This document shows, piece by piece, positions 1 to 10,070 of a DNA stretch of 64,000 nucleotides (the stretch's first letter is position 1; each line of letters starts with the position of its first letter). The notes under the pieces are model-generated. The model was not told where the DNA came from and made no database searches. It saw only the letters and a list, made by a program, of their open reading frames with translations. The position numbers were made by a program, and so were the translations under genes. The stretch comes from SAR116 cluster alpha proteobacterium HIMB100. Its GTDB lineage: Bacteria > Pseudomonadota > Alphaproteobacteria > Puniceispirillales > Puniceispirillaceae. Where the stretch lies: the NCBI GenBank assembly GCA_000238815.2, contig AFXB01000006.1, forward strand, positions 62,001-126,000. The letters run 5' to 3'.

Positions 1-1
1 A

Positions 2-1060
2 GCAGTTGATCAGCTCGGTCCGGGTGAGATTGGCTTTATCAACGCCGGGGTCAAAACCGTTTCTGATGCAAAGGTTGGCGATACAATTACCGATGACCGG
101 CGGCCCTGTGCTGAGCCACTGGCAGGCTTCAAGCCATCTGTGCCAGTTGTGTTCTGTGGCTTGTTTCCGATTGATGCGGCTGATTTTTCCGGCCTGCGTG
201 AGGCGCTTGAGAAATTATCCCTGAATGACAGCTCATTCTCATTTGAAGCAGAAACATCTGCTGCGCTTGGCTTTGGCTTCCGCTGTGGATTTCTGGGGCT
301 GTTGCATATGGAGGTTATCCGCGAACGGCTGAACCGCGAATTTAACCTTGATCTGATTTCAACCGCGCCATCTGTTGTGTACCAGCTGACAATGACTGAT
401 GGCAGCAAAATCGATATGCATAACCCGGCTGATATGCCCGAGGTGACCCGGATTCAGTCTATTGAAGAGCCGTGGATTAAGGCAACTATCATGACCCCTG
501 ACGAATATTTGGGGCAGGTCTTGTCTTTATGTGTCGAACGTCGGGGTGAACAGATTGACCTTACCTATGCCGGTAGCCGGGCGATGGTGGTTTATCGGCT
601 GCCGCTGAACGAAGTGGTGTTTGATTTCTATGATCGGCTGAAATCGGTGACTCGTGGCTACGCCAGCTTTGACTATCAGATGGATGACTATATTTCCGGC
701 GATTTGGTCAAAGTGTCTATTCTGGTCAATGGTGATCCTGTGGATGCGTTGGCGATGATCGTCCATCGTGAACAGGCTGAATATCGTGGACGGGCCATTT
801 GTGCACGGCTGAAGGATTTAATCCCCCGCCAGATGTTTAAAATCGCGCTCCAGGCAGCGATTGGCGGCAAGGTGATTGCGCGTGAGACGATATCAGCTCT
901 GCGCAAAGATGTGACCGCAAAATGTTATGGCGGTGATGTCAGCCGGAAACGCAAGCTTCTTGAAAAACAGAAAGAGGGGAAGAAACGCATGCGCCAGTTT
1001 GGCCGCGTGGATATCCCGCAAAACGCGTTTCTTGAAGCCCTGAAAATGGGAGATAACTGA
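2..1060 (+). CDS. lepA: Elongation factor 4 (LepA), 3' part
   Basis: C-terminal 352 codons of the ribosome back-translocating GTPase LepA/EF4; the GTPase domain and start lie left of the window, and the first whole codon is at base 2. The reading opens in domain II ([13 protein letters not shown]), passes the EF-G-like domains ([17 protein letters not shown] is a family signature) and ends in the LepA-specific C-terminal domain ([18 protein letters not shown], then [13 protein letters not shown]), which touches the A-site tRNA in known structures. No frameshift is seen. It acts in the cytoplasm on 70S ribosomes. It stops 4 bases short of a convergent small membrane protein gene. The family assignment is very secure. 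Confidence 0.97.
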   Translation, partial: AVDQLGPGEIGFINAGVKTVSDAKVGDTITDDRRPCAEPLAGFKPSVPVVFCGLFPIDAADFSGLREALEKLSLNDSSFSFEAETSAALGFGFRCGFLGLLHMEVIRERLNREFNLDLISTAPSVVYQLTMTDGSKIDMHNPADMPEVTRIQSIEEPWIKATIMTPDEYLGQVLSLCVERRGEQIDLTYAGSRAMVVYRLPLNEVVFDFYDRLKSVTRGYASFDYQMDDYISGDLVKVSILVNGDPVDALAMIVHREQAEYRGRAICARLKDLIPRQMFKIALQAAIGGKVIARETISALRKDVTAKCYGGDVSRKRKLLEKQKEGKKRMRQFGRVDIPQNAFLEALKMGDN

Positions 1061-1064
1061 CCGG

Positions 1065-1433
1065 CTAAGGCTGGCGGCCTTCTCTGTGATATTGTCTGTG
1101 CCGCTTGCCTTTCAGGCCTGGAAACAGGCGAGACGTCAGCCCAAATAAAACGCCGATGACAAGGAAAAATATGGCTGCTGGCCATTGCAACAGACCTGAA
1201 ATCATCGGATGCCATAAAAAGGGTGAACAATCCAGGGCCGCAATCAGGCTGCACGGATCGATATAGCGATCGATGACCGCCTCTGCAATTTGCAAAGAAG
1301 ACGGCACGCGTTCATACAGATATTGGCCCAGCATCACCGACGCCGCATTGTCGTCAGTGATGTCACCCCATATCACCCACAGGCCTAACAGCAAAAACGC
1401 CCCTGCCAGAAATTTGCATAACAAACGTCTCAT
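1065..1433 (-). CDS. Small two-segment membrane protein, unknown function
   Basis: A 122-residue protein with an N-terminal hydrophobic segment (about residues 5-24, LAGAFLLLGLWVIWGD) and a second one around residues 80-103 (QWPAAIFFLVIGVLFGL). A soluble stretch with two cysteines (DPCSLIAALDCSPF) lies between them. The C-terminus is basic and probably cytoplasmic (KGKRHRQYHREGRQP). The two cysteines between the segments could sit in the periplasm and form a disulfide; that is inference. It is monocistronic, convergent with lepA (4-base gap), and its start lies about 70 bases from the divergent tRNA-Ser promoter. I do not recognise a named family. Coding is supported by an uninterrupted frame and a plausible ATG. 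Confidence 0.6.
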   Translation of the reverse strand: MRRLLCKFLAGAFLLLGLWVIWGDITDDNAASVMLGQYLYERVPSSLQIAEAVIDRYIDPCSLIAALDCSPFLWHPMISGLLQWPAAIFFLVIGVLFGLTSRLFPGLKGKRHRQYHREGRQP

Positions 1434-1501
1434 GGCTCAGATCATGTCGAAAGTTAGATCATTTTGCAACCATGATCTGGTTGTCAGGAATCGGAAGGGA
1501 A

Positions 1502-1530
1502 TTGCATGTTCACAAGAGGCCAGCTATAGT
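1502..1530 (+). promoter_or_regulatory. Sigma-70 type promoter of tRNA-Ser
   Basis: A -35 element TTGCAT (1502-1507) and a -10 element TATAGT (1525-1530) are separated by exactly 17 bases. Transcription would begin near 1537, about 19 bases before the mature 5' end of the tRNA, so a short leader would be removed by RNase P. Both hexamers match the housekeeping consensus well, and no other promoter is needed for the gene. Confidence 0.7.
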
Positions 1531-1555
1531 GCGGCAAAATCGCATATCAGCGTCA

Positions 1556-1645
1556 GGAGGAATGGCCGAGCGGTTTAAGGCGCACGCCTGGAAAGCGTGT
1601 TGGGGTGAAAGCCCCTCGGGGGTTCGAATCCCCCTTCCTCCGCCA
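1556..1645 (+). tRNA. tRNA-Ser (anticodon GGA)
   Basis: A complete 90-nt type II tRNA. The acceptor stem GGAGGAA (1556-1562) pairs with TTCCTCC (1635-1641), followed by discriminator G and an encoded CCA (1643-1645). The anticodon stem CACGC/GCGTG encloses the loop CTGGAAA, with anticodon GGA at 1590-1592 reading UCC and UCU codons. A long variable arm (TTGGGGTGAAAGCCCC) and a T-loop GGTTCGAATCC are present. The long variable arm and discriminator G are serine identity features. Confidence 0.97.
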
Positions 1646-1917
1646 TTTCTTTTTCATCATGTCAGGCCAGGCTGAAGTCAGCCTCTGTTTTGCGCGTGCC
1701 CGGCATAGTGCAACCAGCGTGATGCAAAAAAATGCTCACATTGGAAAAAATATAGCTCTCCCGATCAGATGCAAATTTATGGTCCCCTTTCCACATCATA
1801 GGTCGGGGAAAAGGACAGGTAAGCTGTGCGTGATATTGCGGCCGGATGCGCGCTGTGTCGCCTCGTCTGCGGGGGCGGTTTTCGGTTCCACAGCGAAGGG
1901 CAGTTACGCGTTAAAGG

Positions 1918-2733
1918 ATGTGCGCAATGGATGGTCTGATATCGCCAAAGCTGCAGCGGGCCAGAGGCCGGATCAGCCTCCATCTGGCAGGCCGGAAGCT
2001 GGCGCATTTGTATCAGTCTGGCTGTGCCAAGCTGATGCTGCCAAAAACCTACGGCCAGATGACAGAAGCTGTGATGCTGAACACGGCTGGCGGGATGACC
2101 GGCGGTGACAGGCTGGATGTCACCATAAGGGCGGATAATTGTGCCCTTGTTGCCACTACCCAGACAGCAGAACGGCTGTACCGCAGCAGTACTGAACCAG
2201 CACAGCTTGATATTCAGCTGCATGCTGAACAGGCTGCCACGCTGCACTGGATCCCACAGGAAACCATTATCTTTGACAGCGCAGAGCTGGACCGGACAAT
2301 CCGCCTTGATCTGTCAGCAGACAGCAGCTGTCTGCTCGCAGAAACACTTATTCTGGGCCGTGAGGCTATGGGTGAACAAATTGATTATTGTCATTTTACC
2401 GATAACTGGCGGCTGTATCGTGATGGCCAGCTGTTCCATGCTGAATCCTTCCGGCTGACAGACAGGGTTGCTGAAGTTCTGGCCGCACCAGCCGGCGGTA
2501 ACGGTGCTCGGCTGCTGAGCACAATTATATATGCCGGGCGTGACGCAGACCAATTGGCTGAGGCGGTCAGGGCTGCTGTTGAACATAGCTCATCTGTCTG
2601 CGCAGCATCTTATTGGCAGGACAGGCTGGTGATCAGGCTGATGAGCCCGCATCCGCCTTCTGCACGTGCAGATATAAACAGCCTGCTTTTTGCCTTGCGC
2701 GCACAGCCATTGCCGCGTGTCTGGCAGGTCTGA
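1918..2733 (+). CDS. ureD: Urease accessory protein UreD (UreH)
   Basis: A 271-residue urease accessory protein. In known systems UreD binds apo-urease first and forms the scaffold through which the UreF-UreG complex delivers CO2 and nickel to the active site. Family marks are [21 protein letters not shown] near residues 39-60, GGDRLDV, and [12 protein letters not shown]. It is first in a tight same-strand operon ureDABCEFG; ureA follows after 17 bases. The 272-base stretch between tRNA-Ser and this start must carry the operon promoter, but no clear sigma-70 or sigma-54 element was found. The N-terminus has two nearby ATGs (1918 and 1927). The first is used here. Confidence 0.93.
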   Translation: MCAMDGLISPKLQRARGRISLHLAGRKLAHLYQSGCAKLMLPKTYGQMTEAVMLNTAGGMTGGDRLDVTIRADNCALVATTQTAERLYRSSTEPAQLDIQLHAEQAATLHWIPQETIIFDSAELDRTIRLDLSADSSCLLAETLILGREAMGEQIDYCHFTDNWRLYRDGQLFHAESFRLTDRVAEVLAAPAGGNGARLLSTIIYAGRDADQLAEAVRAAVEHSSSVCAASYWQDRLVIRLMSPHPPSARADINSLLFALRAQPLPRVWQV

Positions 2734-2750
2734 CAGATAAGGAGACAGAT

Positions 2751-3053
2751 GTGAAACTCAGCCCCCGCGAGAAAGACAAATTATTGATATCCATGGCCGC
2801 GATAGTGGCGCGTAACCGGCAGCAAAGAGGGGTAAAGCTGAATTATCCAGAGGCAGTGGCCCTGATTACAGATTTTGTTGTGGAAGGGGCACGTGATGGC
2901 CGTTCGGTGGCTGATCTGATGGCCGCCGGCGCACAAATTGTCAGCCGTGATGACTGTATGGAAGGTATCGCAGAAATGCTGCATGACGTGCAGGTTGAAG
3001 CCACTTTTCCTGATGGCACAAAGCTGGTCACTGTCCACCACCCGATACGCTGA
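2751..3053 (+). CDS. ureA: Urease gamma subunit
   Basis: A 100-residue small structural subunit of urease. The GTG at 2751 is chosen because the family always begins (M)[11 protein letters not shown], and an AAGGAG ribosome-binding site lies at 2738-2743. A longer open frame to the left is not part of the gene. Conserved blocks are [24 protein letters not shown], and [24 protein letters not shown] at the end. It packs with UreB around UreC in the (alpha-beta-gamma)3 enzyme that hydrolyses urea to ammonia and carbamate in the cytoplasm. Confidence 0.96.
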   Translation: MKLSPREKDKLLISMAAIVARNRQQRGVKLNYPEAVALITDFVVEGARDGRSVADLMAAGAQIVSRDDCMEGIAEMLHDVQVEATFPDGTKLVTVHHPIR

Positions 3054-3071
3054 ATGAAAGAGGCACGGCGC

Positions 3072-3377
3072 ATGATTCCAGGTGAAATTCTGACCAAAGC
3101 TGAGGACATAGTCCTGAATGCAGATAAAGCTTCTATACGGCTTAGCGTTGCAAATACAGGAGACCGGCCGGTGCAGGTTGGCAGCCATTATCATTTTTAT
3201 GAGACCAACACAGCCCTCCTGTTTGACCGCGAGGCAGCCAGAGGGATGCGCCTTGACATCGCTGCAGGGACGGCGGTGCGGTTTGAGCCCGGACAGGAAC
3301 GCGAGGTTCAGCTGATCCCCTATGGCGGCGCACATATTGTGCATGGCTTTAACCAGAAAATTGGGGGAGCAATATAA
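3072..3377 (+). CDS. ureB: Urease beta subunit
   Basis: A 101-residue structural subunit. [16 protein letters not shown] is the family N-terminus, so the ATG at 3072 is preferred over the in-frame ATG at 3054, which directly abuts the ureA stop. [31 protein letters not shown] and GFNQKIGG are conserved. Its TAA overlaps the ureC ATG by one base, so the two are probably translationally coupled. It assembles with UreA and UreC into the cytoplasmic urease. Confidence 0.95.
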   Translation: MIPGEILTKAEDIVLNADKASIRLSVANTGDRPVQVGSHYHFYETNTALLFDREAARGMRLDIAAGTAVRFEPGQEREVQLIPYGGAHIVHGFNQKIGGAI

Positions 3378-5086
3378 TGCCAATTTCCCTATCCAGAAAA
3401 ATTTATGCCGATATGTATGGCCCGACCACAGGCGATAAGGTTCGTCTGGCTGACACAGAGCTGTTTATTGAAGTGGAAGATGATCTCACCTCTTATGGTG
3501 ATGAGGTGAAATTCGGTGGCGGCAAAGTGATAAGAGACGGTATGGGCCAGTCTCAGGTCTCACGGGATGGCGGGGCGGTGGATACGGTGATTACCAATGC
3601 GCTGATTGTTGATGTCACCGGCATCTATAAAGCTGATATCGGCCTGAAAGATGGACTGATCCACGCGATTGGCAAAGCCGGAAACCCGGACACACAAGAT
3701 GGCGTGAATATCATCATTGGCCCGTCAACCGAAGCGATTGCAGCAGAAGGCCATATTCTGACCGCTGGCGGATTTGACAGCCATATTCATTTTATCTGCC
3801 CGCAACAGATTGATGACGCTTTGCATTCCGGGATGACCACGATGCTGGGGGGCGGGACCGGCCCTGCTCATGGCACATTGGCGACGACCTGCACGCCCGG
3901 TCCCTGGCATATTGCCCGCATGCTGCAGTCAGCAGACAGCTTTGCCATGAATCTGGCTTTTGCGGGCAAGGGAAATGCGGCCCTGCCAGAGGCTTTGGAA
4001 GAACAGATAAAGGCCGGGGCCTGCGCGCTAAAGCTACATGAAGACTGGGGCACAACACCGGCGACAATTGATAATTGCCTCAGCGTCGCGGACGCGATGG
4101 ATATTCAGGTGATGATCCATACCGATACGCTGAATGAAAGCGGCTTTGTGGAAAACACAATTGCCGCCATGAAGGGGCGCACAATACATGCCTTTCACAC
4201 TGAAGGGGCGGGCGGTGGTCATGCCCCTGATATTATTAAGCTCTGCGGGGAGAGCCATGTGATCCCCTCATCCACTAACCCAACCCGCCCCTATACGGTA
4301 AATACGCTTGAAGAACATCTGGATATGCTGATGGTCTGCCATCATCTGGACAGGTCTATCCCTGAAGATGTGGCGTTTGCCGAAAGCCGTATTCGCAAGG
4401 AAACGATTGCTGCTGAGGATATTTTACATGATATGGGCGCATTTTCGATTATTGCGTCTGACAGTCAGGCGATGGGCCGGGTGGGAGAGGTGATTATTCG
4501 CACCTGGCAAACCGCACATAAAATGAAAGTGCAGCGTGGCCGCCTTGCCGGTGAAACAGGTTATAATGATAATCTGCGCGTCAAACGCTATATTGCAAAA
4601 TACACAATCAATCCGGCGATCTGCCATGGGCTGTCTGCACATATTGGCAGTATTGAGGTTGGAAAACGGGCAGATGTGGTCTTATGGCATCCGGCCTTTT
4701 TTGGCGTGAAACCAGAAATGGTTTTACTTGGTGGCAGTATTGCGGTCGCGCAGATGGGTGATCCCAACGCCTCTATCCCGACCCCGCAACCTGTTTATAC
4801 ACGCCCGATGTTTGCCTCTTTTGGCCGGTCTGTTGAACGTTCGGCTATTTGTTTCGTCAGCCAGGCGGCACAAGACAGAGACATTGCCGCAGAGCTTGGC
4901 CTGGCCAAACAGACAGAAGCTGTTCAGAACACGCGGGCTATTTCAAAGGCAGATATGATGATGAATCACTATCAGCCCGAAATTCAAGTGCATCCCGAAA
5001 CCTATGAGGTGCGCGCAGATGGCGAAATATTGACCTGTGCGCCAGCAACAGAATTGCCCATGGCCCAGCGTTATTTTCTGTTTTAA
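3377..5086 (+). CDS. ureC: Urease alpha subunit (catalytic, dinickel)
   Basis: A full-length 569-residue catalytic subunit in the metal-dependent amidohydrolase superfamily. All active-site elements are visible. The nickel ligands lie in [12 protein letters not shown] (near residue 135). The lysine that is carbamylated to bridge the two nickels is Lys219 in [10 protein letters not shown]. Further ligands and catalytic histidines are in [26 protein letters not shown] and [13 protein letters not shown] (active-site flap), with the catalytic-site aspartate in [10 protein letters not shown]. The ending MAQRYFLF is typical. It converts urea to ammonia and CO2. Nothing suggests loss of function, and the neighbouring maturation genes are complete. 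Confidence 0.98.
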   Translation: MPISLSRKIYADMYGPTTGDKVRLADTELFIEVEDDLTSYGDEVKFGGGKVIRDGMGQSQVSRDGGAVDTVITNALIVDVTGIYKADIGLKDGLIHAIGKAGNPDTQDGVNIIIGPSTEAIAAEGHILTAGGFDSHIHFICPQQIDDALHSGMTTMLGGGTGPAHGTLATTCTPGPWHIARMLQSADSFAMNLAFAGKGNAALPEALEEQIKAGACALKLHEDWGTTPATIDNCLSVADAMDIQVMIHTDTLNESGFVENTIAAMKGRTIHAFHTEGAGGGHAPDIIKLCGESHVIPSSTNPTRPYTVNTLEEHLDMLMVCHHLDRSIPEDVAFAESRIRKETIAAEDILHDMGAFSIIASDSQAMGRVGEVIIRTWQTAHKMKVQRGRLAGETGYNDNLRVKRYIAKYTINPAICHGLSAHIGSIEVGKRADVVLWHPAFFGVKPEMVLLGGSIAVAQMGDPNASIPTPQPVYTRPMFASFGRSVERSAICFVSQAAQDRDIAAELGLAKQTEAVQNTRAISKADMMMNHYQPEIQVHPETYEVRADGEILTCAPATELPMAQRYFLF

Positions 5087-5117
5087 CCGTGGTTGAGAGA
5101 AAAGAGGAAGAGAGCCT

Positions 5118-5618
5118 ATGCCTATCGCTCAAGAGATTAGACACAACATTAACCCGAATAGCGCAGATGATATCATCACGCTGGATTATGAAGGCCGGTT
5201 TCTGCGCCGCAAACGCCTGATCACAGATGGCGGTGAAGTCTTTCTGGTCGAATTGTCAGAAACAATATCCCTGTCCGCAACTGACGGGTTTGTTCTGGAT
5301 GACGGGCGCATCATTGCAATCCGGCCAAAGCCGGAACCGTTGCTGAAGGTGACGCACAGCCATCTGCCGCGTATCGCCTGGCATGTGGGCAACAGGCACA
5401 CCCCTTGTCAGATTGAACAGGATTATCTTTTGATCCAGCAGGATCACGTGCTTGAAGATATGCTGCGCCTTTTAGGGGCGGATAGTGAAAGACTGGAGGC
5501 TCCATTCACACCTGAAGGCGGGGCTTACGGGCATGGCCGGACCCATGGCCATGAACATGGCCGGTCTGATGGTCATGACCACAGCCATACCCATTCCCAT
5601 GACTTTCATCATCATTGA
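5118..5618 (+). CDS. ureE: Urease nickel metallochaperone UreE
   Basis: A 166-residue nickel chaperone. The N-terminal domain carries GRFLRRKRLITDGGEVFLVELSE-type family text, and the C-terminal metal-binding domain includes HLPRIAWHVGNRHTP (conserved metal-site histidines) and QDHVLEDMLRLLGA. The last 29 residues (about 138-166) form a histidine-rich tail with repeated HGH/HDH units ending in HHH, which in other UreE proteins adds nickel-storage capacity. An AGAGGAAGAG ribosome-binding site lies just upstream. It is fifth in the urease operon, between ureC and ureF. Confidence 0.95.
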   Translation: MPIAQEIRHNINPNSADDIITLDYEGRFLRRKRLITDGGEVFLVELSETISLSATDGFVLDDGRIIAIRPKPEPLLKVTHSHLPRIAWHVGNRHTPCQIEQDYLLIQQDHVLEDMLRLLGADSERLEAPFTPEGGAYGHGRTHGHEHGRSDGHDHSHTHSHDFHHH

Positions 5619-5628
5619 GGGTGAGATA

Positions 5629-6267
5629 ATGGCAGATAACAAGCGCGATATGATGATCCTGCAAGCCTGGTTTTCGCCTGCTTTTCCGACCGGTGCGTTC
5701 AGCTATTCGCACGGTATCGAAACCGCAATTCAGGACAGGTTGATCACAGATGGGCAAAGCCTGAAAGGCTGGATCGCTGCTTTGCTGCTATATGGGTCCG
5801 GCCGCAATGACGCGATATTTCTGAAATCAGCTTACGAAGGGGATGAACAGGCAAATCCGCTTGGCCTTGCCCTGTGTGCAAGTAAAGAAAGATGGCAGGA
5901 AACAACCGAACTTGGTCAGGCATTCTGCCGGGCTGTGAATAACAGCTATCACACAAATCTGCCAGATGGGCTGGCCTATCCGGTGGCAGTTGGTCAGGCG
6001 GCACGAACCATCGGCCTTGACCTTGGCCTGACTATCCAGAGCTATCTGCAGGCTTTTGCAGCAAACCTCATTTCTGTTGGGGTGCGGGCGATTCCAATAG
6101 GCCAGCATGCAGGCCAGGACTGTCTGGTCGGGCTCTGTCCTGTCATTGAAGAAAGTGCGGCCAAAGCAGCAGAAACCACACTTGATGAGGTCGGCAATGC
6201 GGCGATGCTGTCTGATCTGATGGCGATGAAACATGAACAATCAGTCCCGAGGATTTACCGAACATGA
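5629..6267 (+). CDS. ureF: Urease accessory protein UreF
   Basis: A 212-residue all-helical accessory protein that bridges UreD-urease and the GTPase UreG. The ATG at 5629 is chosen because [21 protein letters not shown] is the usual N-terminus, and GAGGGTGAGA upstream fits a ribosome-binding site. An in-frame ATG at 5599 would add ten residues. Conserved parts include [25 protein letters not shown] and [21 protein letters not shown]. It overlaps ureG by four bases (ATGA), which implies coupled translation. Confidence 0.93.
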   Translation: MADNKRDMMILQAWFSPAFPTGAFSYSHGIETAIQDRLITDGQSLKGWIAALLLYGSGRNDAIFLKSAYEGDEQANPLGLALCASKERWQETTELGQAFCRAVNNSYHTNLPDGLAYPVAVGQAARTIGLDLGLTIQSYLQAFAANLISVGVRAIPIGQHAGQDCLVGLCPVIEESAAKAAETTLDEVGNAAMLSDLMAMKHEQSVPRIYRT

Positions 6268-6887
6268 CAAAAGAAAAATTAAGATATGGCCCGTTGCGGG
6301 TTGGCATTGGCGGGCCTGTGGGGGCGGGGAAAACCAGCATGACAGAGGCATTATCCAGGGCCTTAAGCGATGATATTTCTATGGCTGTCATCACCAATGA
6401 TATCTACACCTCAGAAGATGCAGATTATCTGGTCCGTGCTCAGGCGCTGTCCTCAGAGAGGATTCGTGGCGTGGAAACAGGCGGGTGTCCGCATACAGCT
6501 ATCCGCGAGGATGCCTCTGTGAATCTCGCAGCGATGGAACAGCTTAAAACACAGTTTCCGGACCTTGAATTGATCCTGCTTGAATCAGGTGGCGATAATC
6601 TGGCTGCCACCTTCAGCCCGGAACTGGTTGATCTGACCATCTATGTCATTGATGTCTGCATGGGTGCGGATATCCCGCGAAAAAAAGGACCGGCCCTGAT
6701 GAAGTCAGATATGCTGGTGGTCAATAAAATAGAACTGGCAGAGCATGTTGATGTTGACCTGGAACAAATGCGTGCCGACACCAAAGAAAATAGAGGCGGC
6801 CGGCCGTTTATTTTTGGCTCTATGCGCAAGGGCGTGGGTGTGCCGGAACTGGCCGCCTTTTTGAAAATTGAAGGCGGTCTTTGCTGA
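6264..6887 (+). CDS. ureG: Urease accessory GTPase UreG
   Basis: A 207-residue SIMIBI-class GTPase that powers nickel insertion into urease. The P-loop [10 protein letters not shown] is at residues 16-25. [32 protein letters not shown] (Cys-Pro-His nickel/zinc site), [19 protein letters not shown] and the guanine-specificity motif VVNKIELA are all present. It closes the structural and maturation set. A further small gene follows 39 bases downstream. Confidence 0.97.
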   Translation: MTKEKLRYGPLRVGIGGPVGAGKTSMTEALSRALSDDISMAVITNDIYTSEDADYLVRAQALSSERIRGVETGGCPHTAIREDASVNLAAMEQLKTQFPDLELILLESGGDNLAATFSPELVDLTIYVIDVCMGADIPRKKGPALMKSDMLVVNKIELAEHVDVDLEQMRADTKENRGGRPFIFGSMRKGVGVPELAAFLKIEGGLC

Positions 6888-6926
6888 CCTGAATCCCTTT
6901 TAACCATGTTCACTGAAGGAGAAAAA

Positions 6927-7061
6927 ATGAAAGCTCTTATTTTAGCTGTTGCGATGATGGTGATGCCCTTTATCGCGAATGCCCATCAAAGCCAAGATAA
7001 ACAGGTCGTCTGTCATAAGGATGGAGAAGGCACCTTGCATTGTCATGTCTCTGACGGTTAA
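6927..7061 (+). CDS. Small exported Cys/His-rich peptide downstream of ureG
   Basis: A 44-codon ORF read directly from the sequence. It begins MKALILAVAMMVMPFIANAH, a textbook signal peptide with an AxA-type cleavage site (ANA-H at 17-20). The predicted mature peptide is only about 25 residues and is rich in metal-ligand residues: QSQDKQVVCHKDGEGTLHCH. It has a CH...HCH arrangement with two cysteines and several histidines. An AAGGAG ribosome-binding site sits 7 bases before the ATG. It follows ureG after 39 bases on the same strand, so it may be the last cistron of the urease operon. A role in binding nickel or another metal in the periplasm is inference; the family is not recognised. Confidence 0.6.
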   Translation: MKALILAVAMMVMPFIANAHQSQDKQVVCHKDGEGTLHCHVSDG

Positions 7062-7191
7062 CGCACTGCCTTTCTACACTTTGCTCAAAAGTCTGCGGTC
7101 CGGGCTGCAGAATCCAGCCCTACGGTTCCATCCTCTTTTATGTGGTCATTCATGTGTTTTTCTACATCAGCGCAGCGCTGTACCCTGGTCG

Positions 7192-8649
7192 CTAAGCAGA
7201 CGGCAAAAGCGGGCGAATCTGTTGATAGAGCGTATGAGAAATGATCCGAGCCTCTTTTAGACGTTCTGTCATCGCCGGGTCCGGCTGAACCTCATCATTA
7301 AGGTCTGGCTTTACGCATATTCTGTCAACAGATGCTCCGCCTGCCACCATGGCCAGACGGGCTGCACCAACCGCCGCACCTGTATCGCTGTCAGCGCCCA
7401 GCAATAAAGGGCGTTGCAGCAGGCTGGCAATCATCTCCAGCCAATGGCGGTTCTTTGCTCCGCCCCCTGTCGCGATAAGGCTGTCTGGCACCCCGCCAGT
7501 TTGCGCCAATACATCCATCGCATCTGCAATGGCAAATGCAACACCCTGCATCACCGCGCGCATCATATGGCCAGCATGATGATGCCGCTGCAGACCAAAA
7601 AAACCGCCTCTTGCCCCGGCATCATTATGGGGGGTCCGCTCGCCCGATAAATAGGGATGAAACAGCAGGCTGGTCTCTGCAGAGTCCGTTTTATCCGTCT
7701 CAGCGATCAAGCTGTGTACAGTCTTGCCCGTCACCTCACACAACCAGGCAATACAGTCACTTGCGGCCAGGATGACCCCCATTTGGTGCCACCGGTCAGG
7801 CAGGGCATGACAAAAGGTATGTGCGCCTTGTGCGGCGGCGGGAATAAACTTATCTGTGACTGAAAACACTACGCCGGATGTGCCTAAAGATAAAAACCCG
7901 TCCCCCGGACAGACAACCCCAAGCCCTGCCGCCGCACAGGCATTATCGCCACCACCTCCGGCTATGAAAGGGCGACCCGCAATACCCCATGAGCGGGCGA
8001 TATCTGTGCGAAGATAAGCTGAAATCTGGCTGCCCTCGATCACATCAGGCATATGTTCAGGCGACAGCCCGCTGGCCGAAAGTAACTCAGGAGACCAGCA
8101 TCTGTTGCCGACATCAAGCCATAATGTTCCGGCGGCATCGGACATTTCTGAGACCATTTCACCGGTCAGCTTGTAGCGCAGATAATCTTTCGGCAGCAGA
8201 AACTTTGCTGTCCGTGCAAACAGTTCTGGTTCGTGTTCTGCCAGCCAGACAGCCTTTGGCGCCGTAAACCCCGGCATTACTGCATTTCCAGAAATAGCCC
8301 GAAAAGCGGGGTTTTCATCCAGCATGGCCGCTTGTTTTGCACTTCTTGTATCATTCCACAAGATGGCCGGGCGTAAAACGTCACCACCTTTATCAAGCGC
8401 AGTCAGCCCATGCATTTGTCCGGACAGCCCAATTCCGCGCACATGCTGCATGTGTTGTGCTGAGGCCGCCCGAAGCGCCTGTGCAGCCTTGTCTGCTGCG
8501 CTCCACCAGCTCTGTGGGTCTTGTTCTGCCCATCCTGGCCGGGGGCGACGAACAGACAGCTCAATTGTCTGCGCCTGAAACGGTCGTCCGGTTTCATCCA
8601 CCAGCACTGCTTTCACCGCAGATGTGCCAATATCAATACCCAGATACAT
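7192..8649 (-). CDS. xylB: Xylulokinase
   Basis: A 485-residue FGGY-family sugar kinase that phosphorylates D-xylulose to xylulose 5-phosphate. The start at MYLGIDIGTSAVKAVLVD is taken because it opens directly with the phosphate-1 loop; the open frame extends 15 residues further upstream without a family match. GLSGQMHGLTALD is the xylulokinase version of the substrate loop, WNDTRS and FLLPKDYLRYKLTGE follow, GTSGVVF and ATGGGAKNRHWLEMIA are the nucleotide-site motifs. No xylose isomerase or sugar transporter is adjacent, so the source of the substrate is not shown here. It stands alone, with 165 bases to the next upstream gene. Confidence 0.92.
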   Translation of the reverse strand: MYLGIDIGTSAVKAVLVDETGRPFQAQTIELSVRRPRPGWAEQDPQSWWSAADKAAQALRAASAQHMQHVRGIGLSGQMHGLTALDKGGDVLRPAILWNDTRSAKQAAMLDENPAFRAISGNAVMPGFTAPKAVWLAEHEPELFARTAKFLLPKDYLRYKLTGEMVSEMSDAAGTLWLDVGNRCWSPELLSASGLSPEHMPDVIEGSQISAYLRTDIARSWGIAGRPFIAGGGGDNACAAAGLGVVCPGDGFLSLGTSGVVFSVTDKFIPAAAQGAHTFCHALPDRWHQMGVILAASDCIAWLCEVTGKTVHSLIAETDKTDSAETSLLFHPYLSGERTPHNDAGARGGFFGLQRHHHAGHMMRAVMQGVAFAIADAMDVLAQTGGVPDSLIATGGGAKNRHWLEMIASLLQRPLLLGADSDTGAAVGAARLAMVAGGASVDRICVKPDLNDEVQPDPAMTERLKEARIISHTLYQQIRPLLPSA

Positions 8650-8814
8650 AATTTCCTCCGCCTGATATACTGTATGCCGGCCCTGTTTCAGCACATATTG
8701 GTTTTTGTCTATTGTGACCTGTTGTTTGTGTTCAGGCCAATGATCACTACACCCCTTTTCAGCTGACGACCAGTTGATGGCCAGAGCAGGGGGCGGCAGC
8801 GCTGGTAACAGCTG

Positions 8815-9861
8815 TCAAAAAGGCATCGGATGGGCTTTATGTGCTGCATCTATTTCGGCGACCACTTCATCACTCAGTACCAGATCGGCACCCGCCAGAA
8901 TATGTTCAAGCTGGGTTTGTGTGGTTGCGCCAAAAATCACCGACCCCATAAAGGGGCGCATCATCGCCCAGGACAGAGCCATATGTACAGGGTCTAATCC
9001 ATATTTACGCGCAATGGTGAGATAGGCATGAATAGCGGGCCAGACACGGGCTGTTTTACGTCCGCCAAGATCAGGTGTGGCCGCCATGCGCGAGCCATCT
9101 GGCGTTGTTGAGCCGCCCTGATATTTCCCGGTCAGCAAGCCAGCTGCCAGGGGTGAGAACGCCAGCAAATCAACCTGCTCATGATGGCAAAGTTCTGCCA
9201 GGTCCAAATCAAACAGGCGGCACAGCAGGCTATATTCATTCTGAATGGTCAGCACGCGCGGCCGCTCTGTTGTCTTTGCGGCCTGCAGCCAGGTCGATGT
9301 GCCCCACGCACTCTCGTTAGACAGGCCGAAATAACGGATCTTACCTGCTTTGACCAGGCTGTCCAGTTCGGTTAATACCTCATCAACATGGTCTGTAAAC
9401 GCTGCTCTGTCTTGTCCGGTTGGATTAAACTGCCAGTTTTTTCGGAACATGTAAGAGCCCCGATTAGGCCAGTGCAGCTGATAGATATCGATATAATCTG
9501 TGTTCATAGACTGTAATGACGCCTCTACTGCACTGCGGATCGTCTGTGGGGAAATCGGGCTGCCCTCACGTACAAATTGGTGCCCCGCACCTGTGACTTT
9601 TGTTGCAATCACCAGCTCATCTCGCCTGTTTTTGATGCCTGGCCATTTGCCGATGACCCGTTCTGTATCTCCAGAGGTTTCAGCACGCATCGGGTTGGTC
9701 GGGTACATCTCGGCAGTATCAATGAAATTGATACCATGGGCTAGGGCTGTATCGATCTGACGCCAGCCATCTTCTGGTGTGGTTTGCTCTCCCCAGGTCA
9801 TTGACCCCAAACATAATTTGCTGACTTCTAATGAAGACCACCCTAATTTCTTAATCTGCAC
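8815..9861 (-). CDS. Aldo/keto reductase, Tas-like
   Basis: A 348-residue NAD(P)H-dependent aldo/keto reductase. GINFIDTAEMYP holds the catalytic Asp and Tyr, VIATKVTG the Lys and IDIYQLHWPNRG the His of the tetrad. SAWGTSTWLQAAK and IQNEYSLL resemble the E. coli Tas branch, which also keeps the acidic AEMYP motif. The GTG at 9861 is chosen: it gives VQIKKLGWSSLEVSKL, aligned with the Tas N-terminus, behind an AAAGAG site. Another GTG at 9891 would add ten residues with no ribosome-binding site. The physiological substrate is unknown. It is transcribed leftward from the divergent region shared with the CoA-transferase. Confidence 0.85.
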   Translation of the reverse strand: MQIKKLGWSSLEVSKLCLGSMTWGEQTTPEDGWRQIDTALAHGINFIDTAEMYPTNPMRAETSGDTERVIGKWPGIKNRRDELVIATKVTGAGHQFVREGSPISPQTIRSAVEASLQSMNTDYIDIYQLHWPNRGSYMFRKNWQFNPTGQDRAAFTDHVDEVLTELDSLVKAGKIRYFGLSNESAWGTSTWLQAAKTTERPRVLTIQNEYSLLCRLFDLDLAELCHHEQVDLLAFSPLAAGLLTGKYQGGSTTPDGSRMAATPDLGGRKTARVWPAIHAYLTIARKYGLDPVHMALSWAMMRPFMGSVIFGATTQTQLEHILAGADLVLSDEVVAEIDAAHKAHPMPF

Positions 9862-10070
9862 GTCACACTCTTTTGTTTTTGATCCCAACACGGTTCTTAA
9901 GTCGCCCCAGAATTTTAAGGTTTATTGCCTTGGTTTGCCAAGAGGTTGCGTTCCCTTGCGTCATATCCTGTTATGTCTGCTTTACCGAATTTTATTGTTT
10001 TTTAACCCTGCACGCGGTCTGATAAACGAACTGGCCGAGCCAATCAGGCAGACGAAGGAGAGCAGTTGCT

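Noticed and set aside
1556-1645. tRNA-Ser as an integration site for the urease region
   Set aside because: No repeat of the tRNA 3' end (GGTTCGAATCC...) was seen to the right, and there is no integrase gene or base-composition break.
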